DNA from: Punctularia strigosozonata HHB-11173 SS5
Taxonomy: Eukaryota; Basidiomycota; Agaricomycetes; Corticiales; Punctulariaceae
Direction: 5' to 3'
Length of the DNA stretch: 64,000 nt
Assembly (NCBI RefSeq): GCF_000264995.1
Contig: NW_006767443.1
Span: forward strand, 1,042,149-1,106,148
Made by a program: the position numbers and the translations under genes. Positions 25,603 through 37,600 of the stretch are shown here, one piece after another (position 1 is the first letter of the stretch; the number at the start of each line of letters is the position of its first letter). Below the pieces are notes generated by a model, which had not been told where the DNA came from, searched no databases, and saw only the letters and a program-made list of their open reading frames with translations.

Positions 25603-27155
25603 TCATTAATCGGAGAAAGCCGCTAAAATACTCCGACACGAATGAATTGACTCATACAAGCCGGGAGAGTAGTCCAATAGTCCGCGATACATGTGAGCAA
25701 CAGCCATGCACCTGTCAAAGACATATTATAATGTGAGTAGGCGGTTTTTCTCCAGTTGCATAGTCGTGTTCACATTGTGATACCGTATAGTGGCAGGATC
25801 ATCTAGGTTGTTCGTGGTTATTCGTACAAAACCCGGATCATGACACTCACGATATTCATGACATCTGGCGTCAATACAAGGCGTCAACGTCGCCGAGAAT
25901 AGGGCAGCATATTCGACGGCTTACCGTTCAGATTTAGGAATGCAAGTATCTGAAAGCGCGTTAGCGTTTCAATGCTAGGAGGCTGAGCGAATTGATCGAC
26001 TTACCACGGCTGGTACAAATAGCACGATTGGGATCGCGATCCACACCAGTCCCTGCCTCTTGTGTCAGCTGAAAATTGCTGCATGTCGGCGACACTGATA
26101 TCAAATGGCTTGCCTGCCGATATATGAGCGACCACAGTCGCCCAGGGTTTTTCATCCTCCACACACCGACCATCATGACTGCCAGGAGAACACTGTGCAC
26201 TGTGATACTGACAAGCAATGTGTATCGATTGCTGCTTGTGTGTATGAATTGGCACTGCCCTGAGAACGGCTCCGGATTATTGATACTCTCCTTCGTTGCC
26301 TGATTCTCATTCTTTAGATTCAAGCAACTCAGGTTTCAGCAATAACAATCACCTCGAAAGTACCTATATCGGAAATGATGTGTCAGTTCGGATGACATAC
26401 GAATGCAGCTTCGCCATACCGTAAACCGTGAATCCAACGTCTATCAAGCTGACTAAAGTGAGAGCAATTGCGACATTCATTCGGCATTCCCATAGCGCAA
26501 CACTGATTGGAGGGTGTTATGTCCGGTGCATTCCCTAGCACGTGTTTTTCTACGCACGCCCGAACCAATAAAAGAAACATTGCTAAGATATCCCCCGAAA
26601 TAAAGCCTAGTTGCTGCACAAGGTCGATGATGAGAATGGTCCGACCGGCTCCTGAGGTACGCACCAGGGTAAAACCCATCCACACCTTAACGCATCAGCC
26701 AGTTATGCAGTGCAAAGAGGGCGACGTCACTCACTGAGCAATTCAAGGGAGCAACAGGGCTGGCGTCCATATTGATGCCTATGACAAAACACAGGCAGGT
26801 AGCTAAACCCATCCATCGAATGCAGAGGTACGGCTAGCGAACGGTACAGTTCAGCAGCGAATCGTACGACGGTCAGGTTGCATCATGAACGTACAGCCAT
26901 AGTCCATCTCCATAGCTTCTTGCGCGTGTATATACTCCAGTCGTACGGAAATGTTTGGATGAAGTCCCAGCTGTGCGATTCAGACGAGTTTCATACTAAC
27001 GTCGTGTTGAGAACCCACCAATATGCACCCGAGATGAAATGCATCAACCTAGATAGGCCCTCTGAGAGTAGCAATCAGCCGTTGTCCTTGACTTCGTCAT
27101 CTTGACACGTACGGAGCTGATAAAATATTGTAATTGGGTCATGCCAATTCACCAT
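25603..27155 (-). CDS. Multi-pass membrane protein, tandem paralogue B
   Basis: Paralogue of the 22399-24153 gene with the same exon order. The start at 27155 gives MVNWHDPITIFYQL. Exons follow: GLSRLMHFISGAYW, WDFIQTFPYDWSIYTRKKLWRWTMA, a helix ending in the IGINMDASPVAPLNCS region, VWMGFTLV, ALWECRMNVAIALTLVSLID, NRYTLLVSITVHSVLLAVMM, and the MAVAHMYRGLLDYSPG tail opening. The tail ends after about 20 further residues (...SILAAFSD), whereas paralogue A continues for about 75. DNA after the stop still matches A's tail region in another frame, so the tail looks shortened. The membrane part appears intact. Function unknown. Confidence 0.68.
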
Positions 27156-27944
27156 CGTGTGTGATCTAGTGTGGAGCGAGAATCACAATGCCACGAGTCG
27201 AGGAAGAGAAACACAGGTGTTCCGTTTTGTTGACCAGGAATTATATACTTCCCGGGCTCATAGCAATTGTCGTGCTCCGATCAACTAGGTACAAGCTGAA
27301 ACTGCTGAATAAATGCGCCATGCCCACATGGGGTGATTTAACTATACAAACCAGTACGTGGCTTCGCGACATAAGTGCGATCTTGCCTCATCCCAGTGAG
27401 CACACACGGTGTTGTAACAAAGTTGAATCTTGCTGAATCAAGTGCGCACCTCAAGCACACGTGCGAGCATAAATGCACACATGCGGAAGTCTTGAGAGAG
27501 ATTATTGGTAATGAAATTGCACGATTGGTATCTGTTGTGGGCATGACTCGTCAGCGTGCACTCTACTCAGTCGGGGTCAAAATGTATATGTCTTAACCCG
27601 GAAATGGCGGCCTATACGCAGGGTACGTGGCGAAGCAGATGGCAAGGTTGATGACAGACTTGACGGGGATTCACCGGTATGCATGCCGCCGGGCGGCAGC
27701 TCCCACGTGAATACAGAAGTGAGCAGGGCCATCAAGGTAGAGAATGGTAGAAAACAGCACTGATACCAAGTGCAGCCTTGGGGATCCCCGTAACTGGGGT
27801 GACTTCCTCATGGGCACGGCAATAATCTATAAACACGTCGCGATTGAAGGTAGGCGGACATTGCAAGACATGTGAGCACACGAGTGATATAAATGGAAGT
27901 GATGGAGAAAACACCGCAAGGGAGCCAATCAAGGACCGAGGTGC
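27156..27944. other. Intergenic
   Basis: Lies between the start of paralogue B and the stop of the DnaJ gene. Only the candidate TATA box is identifiable. Confidence 0.5.
27241..27247 (-). promoter_or_regulatory. Candidate TATA box, paralogue B
   Basis: TATATAA on the minus strand about 90 bp upstream of the ATG at 27155. Confidence 0.4.
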
Positions 27945-30008
27945 TCAGAACCCGAACGGTGAGTACCCGCCCTGCGTCCGGCCCGCACCTCCATATCGTC
28001 CTCCATACCCTCCGCCTCCGCCAAAGCCACCGTGGCTATGACTATGGCTGTGACTGTGGAAACCGCCGCCGCCCATGCCGCCTCCGTGGAACTGAGCGAA
28101 CAGCTCTGAAAGGTCGACGCCGCCGCCCATGCCACCGCCCATGCCGTCGTTTTGGCCGTCCTCGTCCTCGCCGAGGTCGTACCGCTGGCGTCTGCGCGGG
28201 TCTGAGAGCACGCTGTGCGCTTCGACCACGAGCTTGAATTTTTCCTCGTCACCGCCCTTCACAAGGTCAGCGATAGCAGCAGAACAGCGAGGATAGATAT
28301 GCTACCTTGTCAGGGTGGTGGATCAGACTCTCCCGCCTGTATGCCTTCTTGATCTCCACCTCCGTACAGTCCCTCGCGAGGCCGAGGATTTTGTAGTAGT
28401 CCTTGGTCTTGCTCCGCTTGAGAGCCGCCTCCGCCTTCTTGACATCGTCTCGCAAACTCCGGACATCCTGGTCCGTCCCATCCATACCTGCCTGCTCTAA
28501 GGCACTCTTGAAATCAGCCACGGCATTCTCGTATTTCTCCATGTGTAGGTGGATCCGCGCGCGGGTGCGGAGGGCTTTAAACGATGTAGGCAGCAGGACG
28601 AGTGAAGCGTCCGTGTCTGCGAGTGCCTCCTCGTGTCGTTGTAGCTGTAGGGCTATTTCAGTACCTCATGGTCATAGCTGAATGGATGTTTGACTATACC
28701 TTCAACAGCGTCGTTGCCCTATTGCTTAGTAATGTCGCCCTTATCTGACCTCCGGAGCCCTCGTTCTCGTTCTCGCCGACTCTCTCAAGCGCCTCCGTGT
28801 ATTTCTCGGTCGCCTCGTCCAGCTTCCCGGTCTTAAAGGCATTGTTCCCCTCTTCCTTCAGCCTCTCAACATCTTTGACGCGCTTGCGCAGCTTGTGCGC
28901 GGGTTCGTAACCAGGGTCGAGGCGGAGGGCAGACTGAGCATGTTGAAGGGCTTGAGACAGCTTGGCCGTAAGGAAGAGAACGAGACCGCGCATGGTGAGT
29001 ACGTCCGGGGAATTGCTGAATAACCGCATTGCGTCGCTGCGAAATCACCCAGCCGTCACCGAAGATCGCGAGAAAGGGCGCGTGGAAGAACATACTTGGC
29101 GGCGATGTTGGCAGCTTCCCAGTTACTCCTAGCCAGCTCCAGCTCGATCCTCCACAGCCGCCACTCGACGGGAACCTCCCCGCCCTCGCCCTCGATCCCG
29201 CTCAAACACCGGTCGAGGGCGAGACGCGCCATACCCCAGTCCCGCCTGCTCCGCGCCCCTTCGAAGTTGCGGAGGTGACCCTCGAGGTCGCGCACTTGAC
29301 GCTGCAAGGCCTTGGCGGCCGCGTTGTTCGGCTCAAGGTCGAGCGCGGCGGAGAGTGTGGAGAGGGCCGGGGTGGGCTGGCCGAGCGCAAGCTGGCAGCG
29401 GGCGAGGCGGACAAGGGTCTTCGCGGAGGGTGCGGTCGACTGGAGCGCCTGTGCGGATTGGCAGTCTTGCAATGCGGGGCGGAAGCGCTTGAGGGCCATG
29501 TATGCGGCCGCACGGTTGGTGAGGTAGGCGGGTTCACTGGGGTTAAGCTCTGCACGGGTATATTTTTTGCGTCGGCGGATCACGAGGACAAAAGAGAGAT
29601 CTATGAAGGCGCACCGATCGCTTTGGTGTAGAGATCGACGGCCTCGCCGAACCTCTTCGCCTTGAACGCCACATTGCCCGCCTCCTTGGTCTGCTCCGCC
29701 AGTACGATCAGATCAACCTTTTGTTCCGGCTCTGGCTCCGTGCCTCGGGCAGGTGTTTCCGGAGGAGCAGGCGAGGAATCCTTCACAGGCGAGGTTGGAG
29801 ACTCGGCGTCAACTGACAAGCGCCCTTCGTGATCTGACCTGATATTTCGATCAAACGTTGACACAAGGGGATTGAGCGCTCTGTATCGGATTACTCAATG
29901 AGAGTAGACTGACTGGTCTGCTCCATTCCCATTCAAAGTGGCAGGGGCAGTCGCCGCGGATGCCTGCTGCTTCTTCTTGGCTTGCTTGGACTTTTTATTG
30001 TTTCCCAT
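27945..30008 (-). CDS. TPR and J-domain co-chaperone (DNAJC7-like)
   Basis: Cytosolic co-chaperone linking Hsp70 and Hsp90. The start at 30008 gives a Lys-rich MGNNKKSKQAKKKQQ opening. The next exons carry tandem TPR helices: EAGNVAFKAKRFGEAVDLYT, PAYLTNRAAAYMALKRFRPA, LVRLARCQLALGQPTPALST, KEEGNNAFKTGKLDEATEKY and ATLLSNRATTLLK. A linker with KKAEAALKRSKTKDYYKILG leads into the J domain, with the HPD motif in YRRESLIHHPDK needed to stimulate Hsp70 ATPase. The C-terminus is Gly/His-rich (GGMGGG, HSHSHSHSHGG) and ends QGGYSPFGF. The arrangement TPRs-then-J with a Gly-rich tail is that of DNAJC7 (TPR2). Exon 1 joins exon 2 as ..GADQALNPLV across a 33-bp intron, unusually short. About six exons. 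Confidence 0.88.
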
Positions 30009-31175
30009 AGTGATTACAAAAAGTTGTTAATCCTCCAAGACAGACGTCCCAGAGATCTGTCAAGGCACTGCTGAGCAGCAGGCAGGCAATAGGAGGTTTG
30101 GTCGGGGAGAGCGGAAGGAAACAGACAAGAGAGCTTGACCAGTAAGGCAGACAATGGTGGCTGTGCGATCTGCCGCGCCCTTTACAGCCACCTACTGAGA
30201 CGCCGGGCAGGGTCGGCATTCTGTTTCGTCCTTTTCGTTGGAACGTCGAAACAAGTTGCTACGCGCAAGAAAATTCAGTGTGCGATGTATTTCAATACGA
30301 TTATCGTCGGTGTTCACACTTCACTGATTTATTCTTGAGTAGCTGTGCGCGTGATCATGTGAACTTCGAATATGCACAGTACCCGCCCATCACAACGCCG
30401 TTCTCTGAGCTCTCTGCCAAGCATTGTAGAGATTTCCAGGGCGCGGGAGAGCTATCGCATCGTTGACTGTCTCAGAGACAGACAATGACATTGTGTTGGA
30501 AAGCATCGCCACCAGGAAGCTTCAGACACCCTGGCGCTGGCTGTCATCGTATGACATTGTTGGCCCTCATTTTCTCGTATTTTATCCCACTGTGATGGAC
30601 GAAAAAAGTTCGCCGCCATAAAAGACAGCTCATGACTCTTGGCATATGATGAAAGTAGGACAATATAAAGCTCGTCTCTCTCAAGAGAGGTGAAGCCTGA
30701 ACACTCCTTAAGCTTCAACGTCTTCGACTCCTTGAATCCGGACTCGCCCAACAGCAAGTACGCCAATATGAAATGACAAACAAGAACTGATCATTCAAGC
30801 CCGGTCAAAAGTCGCACGGCGGCCAGCGGCGTGGAAGGGCAAGGAGCAGCGCCAGCTGTCCGCGCCATAGAGCGCCCTCAGGAGCCCGCGACCGCCGCAA
30901 AAGCGAAATAAGGACTCTCGATGGATGGCGCAGCGTGGCGCGATATGGCACAGAGCAGTGCACAACGGCGATAGAGCAGGTTGTCGACCCACGCCTACGC
31001 GCTCCTTTCTGCGCCGCTTGTATTGATCCCGCATTTATTATATATTGTATTATTTTGTACATCGAGTTATACAGACAACATTGTATGGCGCGCGATGTGT
31101 AGCAAGAAGAACAACATGAGCTTAACTGCAAGAGTCGCATTTCTGAACGACTGATACGGCATCCTCTTCATCGAG
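30009..31175. other. Intergenic
   Basis: 1.2 kb upstream of the DnaJ gene. The minus-strand frame at 30452-30766 has no recognisable domain. Nothing else seen. Confidence 0.5.
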
Positions 31176-33184
31176 TTACGGTGCCGAAGTAGTCTGCACA
31201 AGACGGCGATCAGCTGGACACGATATGCGAAACAATTGGGGCACTCACTTTCGCATTTTTGGCCTTCTGGTTCCACTCCTGCGATACGGTGAGATCGAAC
31301 ACTCTCCGCACCACGTTAACCAGCTCACCTTTCTCTCTGCATCCGACAGACTTGTCCAAGCGAGTTCGTATTCGTCGTTGAGAACGACTGTACCAGGTCG
31401 CTCGTTGAGATAAGCCTTCTTGTAAAAGTTTCTGTGCGAAAGGAAATCAGTAATCCCATCGCTTCGTCGCAGAGAACACGCATACCTGCCGGTAAACGCT
31501 GTGGTCACTGCACAGACGGCGGATTTTTTTGGCTTCGCGACTTTCGGCTCATTGTCGGTGCGTGATTGTTTGGGCGGTGCGACGACGTCGGGCTTGTTCC
31601 ATGGGGCGCTGACCTCGAACGCAGCACGAGTCACGGCAGTCGATGAAGCGCTGAAGACCTTGAGGTCCTCATGCGCGGTTGCGGTGGCTGCATCAAAACT
31701 TTTCGCTTCGGAACGTCTATACGTCAGTAATGGCCAGTGCTGAAAAATGAACATTACCGTTATCGACCTCTTGAGCCAAGAGACGAGTGAAGGAATCACC
31801 GCCATCTGTGAGAATGTCCCTAGTAAGCTATTAGCGATGGGGATCCATGCGGCGCAGCTCTGATAGGACTCACAACGGATTCGCTACCTTGGGGTGAGCA
31901 AACGGTACAGGTGAGCCAAAACACAACCTATGAGCAACGTGGACTCACTGTGAGGCTCTTTGCTTCAGTGCCGAAGCTGCGTGGGATAGATGCCGACACG
32001 AACGGGTCAGGGGATGCTACGGTACCCGGCGACGGCAACGACGGAGATTCTGCGTCATTTTTGTCGAGGTCCTGATCCAGTAGAACGTGAGACGATGGGT
32101 GAGAGCTGGGCGGAGATACAGGCTGTGTGATGGTCGACCGCGCAAGAGGCGACGAGACGGCGGAGCGCGTGATGGCCCTGGGCTTCTTCGCGGGCGACGG
32201 GATTGATGCAGACCCAAGAGATACGGACGAAGGCCGTGGGCGCTTTTGCATGCCAGATAGAGGGAGCGAGTCAGGAGACTCCGCTTTTATCAGCGTTCCC
32301 TTTGAGCGGATGTTATGACGATGCCAGGAGGCGTAGACGTCAGAGGCGGCCTTGTCGAGCTTCCAACCATGCGAGCAATAGCAAAACAGCGGGAAAGCTC
32401 TGCACAAGTGATAGTGAAGGAAGTCGAGCTGCGGGAGTGTTGCCCCAGTATACGTAGCTGGCCCGTTCCCAGAGGAGTGCCAGTGGAAGAAGACACCCTT
32501 CATGCGGCCAGTGATAGCCTCCGTCGTCGCGTCGTCGATAGGTGATCCGTCCAGAAGCTCCAGCCAAGGAAAACGGCCGGAGGGAGCAACTTCGTCCGCC
32601 TTCTTCTTCTCTTCGCTGGGCTCGGTCTCACCTTTCTCGCACTGTCCTCGGGACTTCCAGGCCGTCTTGGTCCAATATTTGATGCGAGAATAGCAAGGAT
32701 TGCCGGGATCAAGCTCTTCTGGCCGTGAGACGTGCAAGGCTGATATTGACCCGCTCGGCGCTACAGTCGGATGCGGGCTGTCCGGAACTGCTGGGGCAGC
32801 CGACAGGCTGGCTATATGCTGATGCAAAAGGGCGACTTGCCGTTCAAGGCCGTTCTTGCTTTCGATGACCCGCATATATGCAGCGTTACCATAGCAAAGC
32901 AGCATCGTGTCCGATGCCGATCGAATAAGCTGTGAAATATCCGCCTCCTGCCAAGGCTGGCACCGATAATGAGCGCATATAACCGGTCTGAGATACATTT
33001 GAACAAGGCTGCAACAAACCTTGGTCTCCTGCGTGCTATCATAGGTTGCAGCAAGATTCGTGAGTGGTATTGAGCCGAATCCCGGGGCGTCGGCGGGCGA
33101 AACACTTCCTGCGTGCGATCCATCCTGAATAAGGTTCATGTGCGCCGGAATGGCGGACGGTCGCATCAGCCGGGAGAAATCCAT
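31176..33184 (-). CDS. Uncharacterised Agaricomycete protein
   Basis: Multi-exon gene starting at 33184 (MDFSRLMRPSAIPAHMN). A short coiled-coil-like stretch (ESKNGLERQVALLHQHIASL) precedes a Pro/Ser linker. A Trp-rich central block follows: KYWTKTAWKSRGQCEKGE, WLELLDGSPIDDATTEAIT, LDFLHYHLCRAFPLFCYCSH and GWKLDKAASDVYASWHRHN. Next is a Ser/Pro-rich nuclear-type linker (KKPRAITRSAVSSP), then a small C-terminal domain (FYKKAYLNERPGTVVLNDEY..TSLSDAERK, then EWNQKAKNAK) ending TTSAP at the stop 31176-31178. This block order resembles hypothetical proteins that occur in many copies in Agaricomycetes, from memory and not checked. No function is assigned. Confidence 0.55.
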
Positions 33185-33974
33185 GCTGATGGGAAGCCTA
33201 ATACGAGAGAAAAATCATGATATCAGGATGGGCAAGGAAGAAGAAAAAACAGACCTTAGTGTGGTATGGATGGGATAGAGACACGGGGACACCACTTTTT
33301 GGACTTAGCAAGCCACAGAATGTAGAGCACGTGATTTCCACGTGATTGTCCCGCCACGTAGATTCCGCGTACACCATTGAATTTCCTATTTTCTTTCCAT
33401 TCCCCTCAAACGCAGGATCGTGGAGTCCCCGAAATGCGTTTGAGGCAGCTTTTATAACCAACGCTATGTGATTGCCTGGCTTGAATGATTCATAAGGGAT
33501 TGATTATGTGAGTACCTACCTCATTATGTTCTGACTGACTGGAGTTACGTTGGGTTTTGCTCTGAATAGATACTGTGAAGTTCAATCCTCCGTCGACGAA
33601 ACTGTTGAAACGGGCCCAACACATGCACGAAGACAAAAACGGGCCAGGTTCGTTGGGCCTTCCAATACCTCGGGATTAGCTTGTGCCTATGTCTCCCACG
33701 CACTCCGTGCTTCCACCGTGCCCCGTTCCACGCCTTCTACACGGCTTATTCCATCTACATCTGCGCCTCGGATGGCTTTTGCTCCGCCTGCGACTCGGCT
33801 TACATGTCCCACAGTTCTGTCCTGGCTAGCATCCGCTACGGATTCAAGGGCAAAGCTTGCATCCACGCTACAATGCCGATTGGGTGCGCACGCGCTATAC
33901 GACGTGGACTGGCCCGCGCTCTGACATTACCCGTGCAGTGCGGTTGACCAGCTAACACTGTAACCCCCCTAGGC
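33185..33974. other. Intergenic, left of the minisatellite
   Basis: Promoter of the minus-strand gene, then 400 bp with short cysteine-containing frames (for example 33681-33947 on the plus strand) that I could not connect to any family. Confidence 0.45.
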
Positions 33975-34469
33975 AGCGCGACGACTAGTCAACACAGCAA
34001 CGTCGACTGGCCAGCGCGACAACATCGACGGACGCGCGCAACGACGTTGACTGGCCAGCGTGGCAACGTCGACGGGCCAGCACGGCAACGTCGACGGGAT
34101 AGCACGGCAATATCGAGGGACTAGCACGACGACGTCGCCGTGTGAGCGCGACGACATCGACAGACGTGTGTGACGACATCGACGGACTGGCACGACGACG
34201 TCGCCGTGCGAGCGCGACGACATCGACGGACTAGCACGACAACATCGACGGACGCGCGCGACAACATCGACTGGCTAGCACGACAACATTGACGGGCTAC
34301 CGCGACGACATCGATGGGCTGGCACGGCAACGTCGACATCGACGGACGCGCGCGACAACATCGACTGGCTAGCAAGACAACATCGACGGGCTAGCGCGAT
34401 GATATCGACGGGCTGGCACGGCAACGTCGACATCGACGGACGCGCGCGATGACATCGACTGGCCAGTGC
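33975..34469. repeat. 22-bp minisatellite, about 22 copies
   Basis: Tandem array with a 22-bp unit beginning TCGACGGGCTAGCACGAC. Units drift at a few positions (for example GGACGCGCGCGAC and TGGCTAGCACGAC variants). An extra TCGACA hexamer interrupts the array twice (near 34335 and 34434), each time after the same order of unit variants. That indicates a later duplication of a block of about four units. GC-rich, with almost no stops on the minus strand, which produces several spurious open frames. It lies 170 bp past the 3' end of the CACTA transposase gene. Confidence 0.9.
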
Positions 34470-34636
34470 CAGTACTCCGGTTGCGCTGCGCGCTGTCAAA
34501 CATCCGTGTGTTGTATTAGACTCACTCACTGAGTAGCTCAACATCATGTATATTGCGTAGCTTGTGGAATAAAACATAAAGTTGCATGTCCATCATGTGA
34601 GATCTAATAATCGACTATACATCACTGTGCGACACA

Positions 34637-37600
34637 TCAGACCGCGGTTAGGGCTTCAATCTGGTCAGACATAAGATCCCATTCCATTCCTGGTTTCTCC
34701 GCAACAAAGAACCGTTGGACTTCGCACTCCTCGCCCAACAGTTCCATCATCGGGATGACGGCAACAACAGACCGGATGGACTTAACACAGGTGACAATCA
34801 GTGAGTCCTGTCCACCGTGCGTGCATGCGTACAATGTCCCATGCGAGCGGGTCAAAAGCTCGGCATCTGGTGGCGATAGGAGGGAAATCATAGCGAGGCC
34901 GATGGTCTCTCCACCGCTTTTCATCATGATGTAGTACTGCACTTCGCCGTATCGAAAGCAGCCATCCAGATAAACCTATCGAACAGACATCAATGTGAGG
35001 CAGAATACCATGGAGTGGTAGTACCTTGACATTCCGGGACATGCGCACGTCGCTTAATGGTTTCTTGCCTTCTTTCCACAGGGATCGTGCAGTTTGACCA
35101 CAGGGGAGGCGCAACCTAGCCCATCGATGCACCCGTATGCCCCGACAGTCACTGATCCCAGACCCAGCAGTCCTCTCATCGATGAAGATTTGGAGGGCTC
35201 GTTCTTCACTGGACGTGATAGAGCGTGCAGTGTGGTCCAATGCGCGAAGGAGAATATAACCATTGCCGAGATCTATAGCTCCGCGAGGAAGGCAATATGA
35301 ATCGGGGGCGAGCTCCGGAAGAATGGCCTTCATCGTGTTAGCCTGGCATCGATACAGCGCCCGCTCAGAGAGATTCGCATATGCACGGGAATCTTGCTTG
35401 ATCTCTTCTCCTAGATTGCCGATCGTCCGCTCCATAACGTATTGCGAGTGTCCGGGCAGAGGTCCTTTGAGGGTGACTTGTTCTGGTAAGTGTATGAGAC
35501 CGTGTACGACAGGGCGAACGAAATGAATTCGATCCGCTCGGCGCCGACAGTAAAGCAGTTCGAATTCGACAACATATTCAAGTACGAGACGGCGGGCCTG
35601 TAGTAGCTGAAGCCGAGAGATCTTTCGCTGGAAAAAGCGCCGCATCACTGCAACTAGTTTGCAAAAGTGTGTCCAGTATTTAGCCGGAACCCAGGGTCGG
35701 AATACGGCTGGACCAAGGACGAAGACATAGATAAGGTACTCCCAAGACTTGTAGCCGCTGTTGATCTTCTCAGCAGGATTTCTTGGAGCACGGTCATAGC
35801 AACCAGGAAGATAGGGATGAGCACCAGCGACCAATGACCCATGGGCCTCCCAGGCATCACCAACGAGCATGGCCCAATCCCACTTGGCCCGATCATCAGT
35901 TGCTGCACACTGTATTGTACCACGGAAGAGTTCCAAGAGGAGCGCTGTGAGATTGAGAGTACCAAGATGCATGATATCTTGACCAAAGAGTCGTGGAGCA
36001 CCGAGCGAATGTGGAAGCCCGCTGAGAATGGTAGGCTTCACAAGTCCTGTAGCGAGACGACGTCGGGCAAATTCACGATTGTTCCTCGATGCTTGCAGAT
36101 ACGCGAGCTTGTTGCGGTATTCTTCCACACTTCCCGTAACCAGGCACACCGGGTTGATGTCGGCATGATCGCACCCAGAGACCGCATAGCCATTTGGCTT
36201 CAGGAGCACCGGAAAGTACTGCGGCTTGCCTGGCTGATGCCTCCCACGCATCCCACAGGAGACTTGGCATCCGTAGGCTCCACTATGTCCAACTGAGCCA
36301 TCAAGATGAACAATTCCCATACGGTCAGCGGTCCCCATCGCCAGGTACGGATGGTCATAGAAGAACTCGTTTGTTGCAGCATTCCAGCACCGGAGACCCT
36401 CTTTTTGCAGTGCGGCAAGGTGGTACAGTCCAGGATAAAGGAATGAGTCATGGCTTTTTGGTGCGTTTGGACCAGGGATTACGCCGCCGACCAGAACATG
36501 TTTCTTTTTGTAGCGTAGCTCCGGCGGGAGGCTTAGAATGACCCAGATGTAAATCCAGCAGTCTGATTGTTTGCTCCGATAGAGTTGACAGCCATCCATA
36601 GAAATGAGAAGTATGGAGTTTCCGAGGCGAATGTCCTCATTCGCAAGAAAGTCGGAGCCACAGCAGAAGTCATCGTACTCATCGATGATGATGTTGCCGT
36701 TTGCGTCCCGTTGCGAACGCAGCTGAATAACCCGCCTGAGAAGGTACTCTAAGTTACGGGCACCATCGGGCGTACACCAGAGAGCTTGCAGCTGTGGGCC
36801 AAGGAGCATAGTATAGAACATTTGCCGAGATGATCGCTTCCTCCCGAGGTACGTGTAGCGATCCTCATTGCAGAATGGGCAGACCACCAAGGCCTCATAC
36901 GGGCCAGTAAATGCGGCGCAAGAGTTCGGGCACATATCATGTTTGACTGCAGATACCCCAGTAAGCTCTGCGACCTGGCGTCTGATCTGATCAAACGAGA
37001 GAAACATATCTTCAGGGTGTCGCCGCATTGCCGCATCCCGAGCGCAGTTGTATGTATCGCGCGAGCCTTTGCTGACAGAGAAGTACGTGTCAATGGCATG
37101 CCGCACACCAGGATCCTGGCATGTTGTCTGAGCGATGCCTTGACACGGTTCACGAAGTCGTTCCAAGGCCGAGTCGCTGAGACCACTGCCAGAAAGAGTC
37201 GCGTGTCTCAATCCCTCGATGAAGAGCTGACTGGTATGAATGTGGTGTATAGCGGAAGGCTGCGCGGAATCCCCAGTTACAGACGGAGCATGTTCAAGGT
37301 CCTCCTGGTGAAGACTATCGGCCTCTTCCTCGTGCTCGAGATTGGGTTCCTCAGGATTTTCGGATTCGTCGAGACCCTCCTGAGTATCTTCATCATCATG
37401 CAAGATCCGCGAGAGGCTTCCCGGATCTGGTTCAATATCTTCGTCCTCCTCAGTGTCCTGGGGTAGCAGAGCAGGCAATATCAACGAAGGAGCACTGCTG
37501 CCCTCTCCATTGTAAAACTGCTCGGATGCTTCACCCCCTTCTGCGTCTGTCTAATGTTCCATTTGGCATGTTCAACGAGCAAGATATCTATATTACATAG

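Noticed and set aside
20031-27155. UGT plus membrane paralogues as a biosynthetic cluster
   Set aside because: No backbone enzyme (PKS, NRPS, terpene synthase) in the window, and the neighbouring genes are housekeeping.
33955-33975. CACTG as left end of the CACTA element
   Set aside because: No inverted partner found near 37.9-38.2 kb; kept only as a weak candidate.
33969-34577. Four overlapping minus-strand frames of 64-100 aa
   Set aside because: They arise from the 22-bp tandem array, which lacks stops in most frames; same repeated peptide words in each frame.
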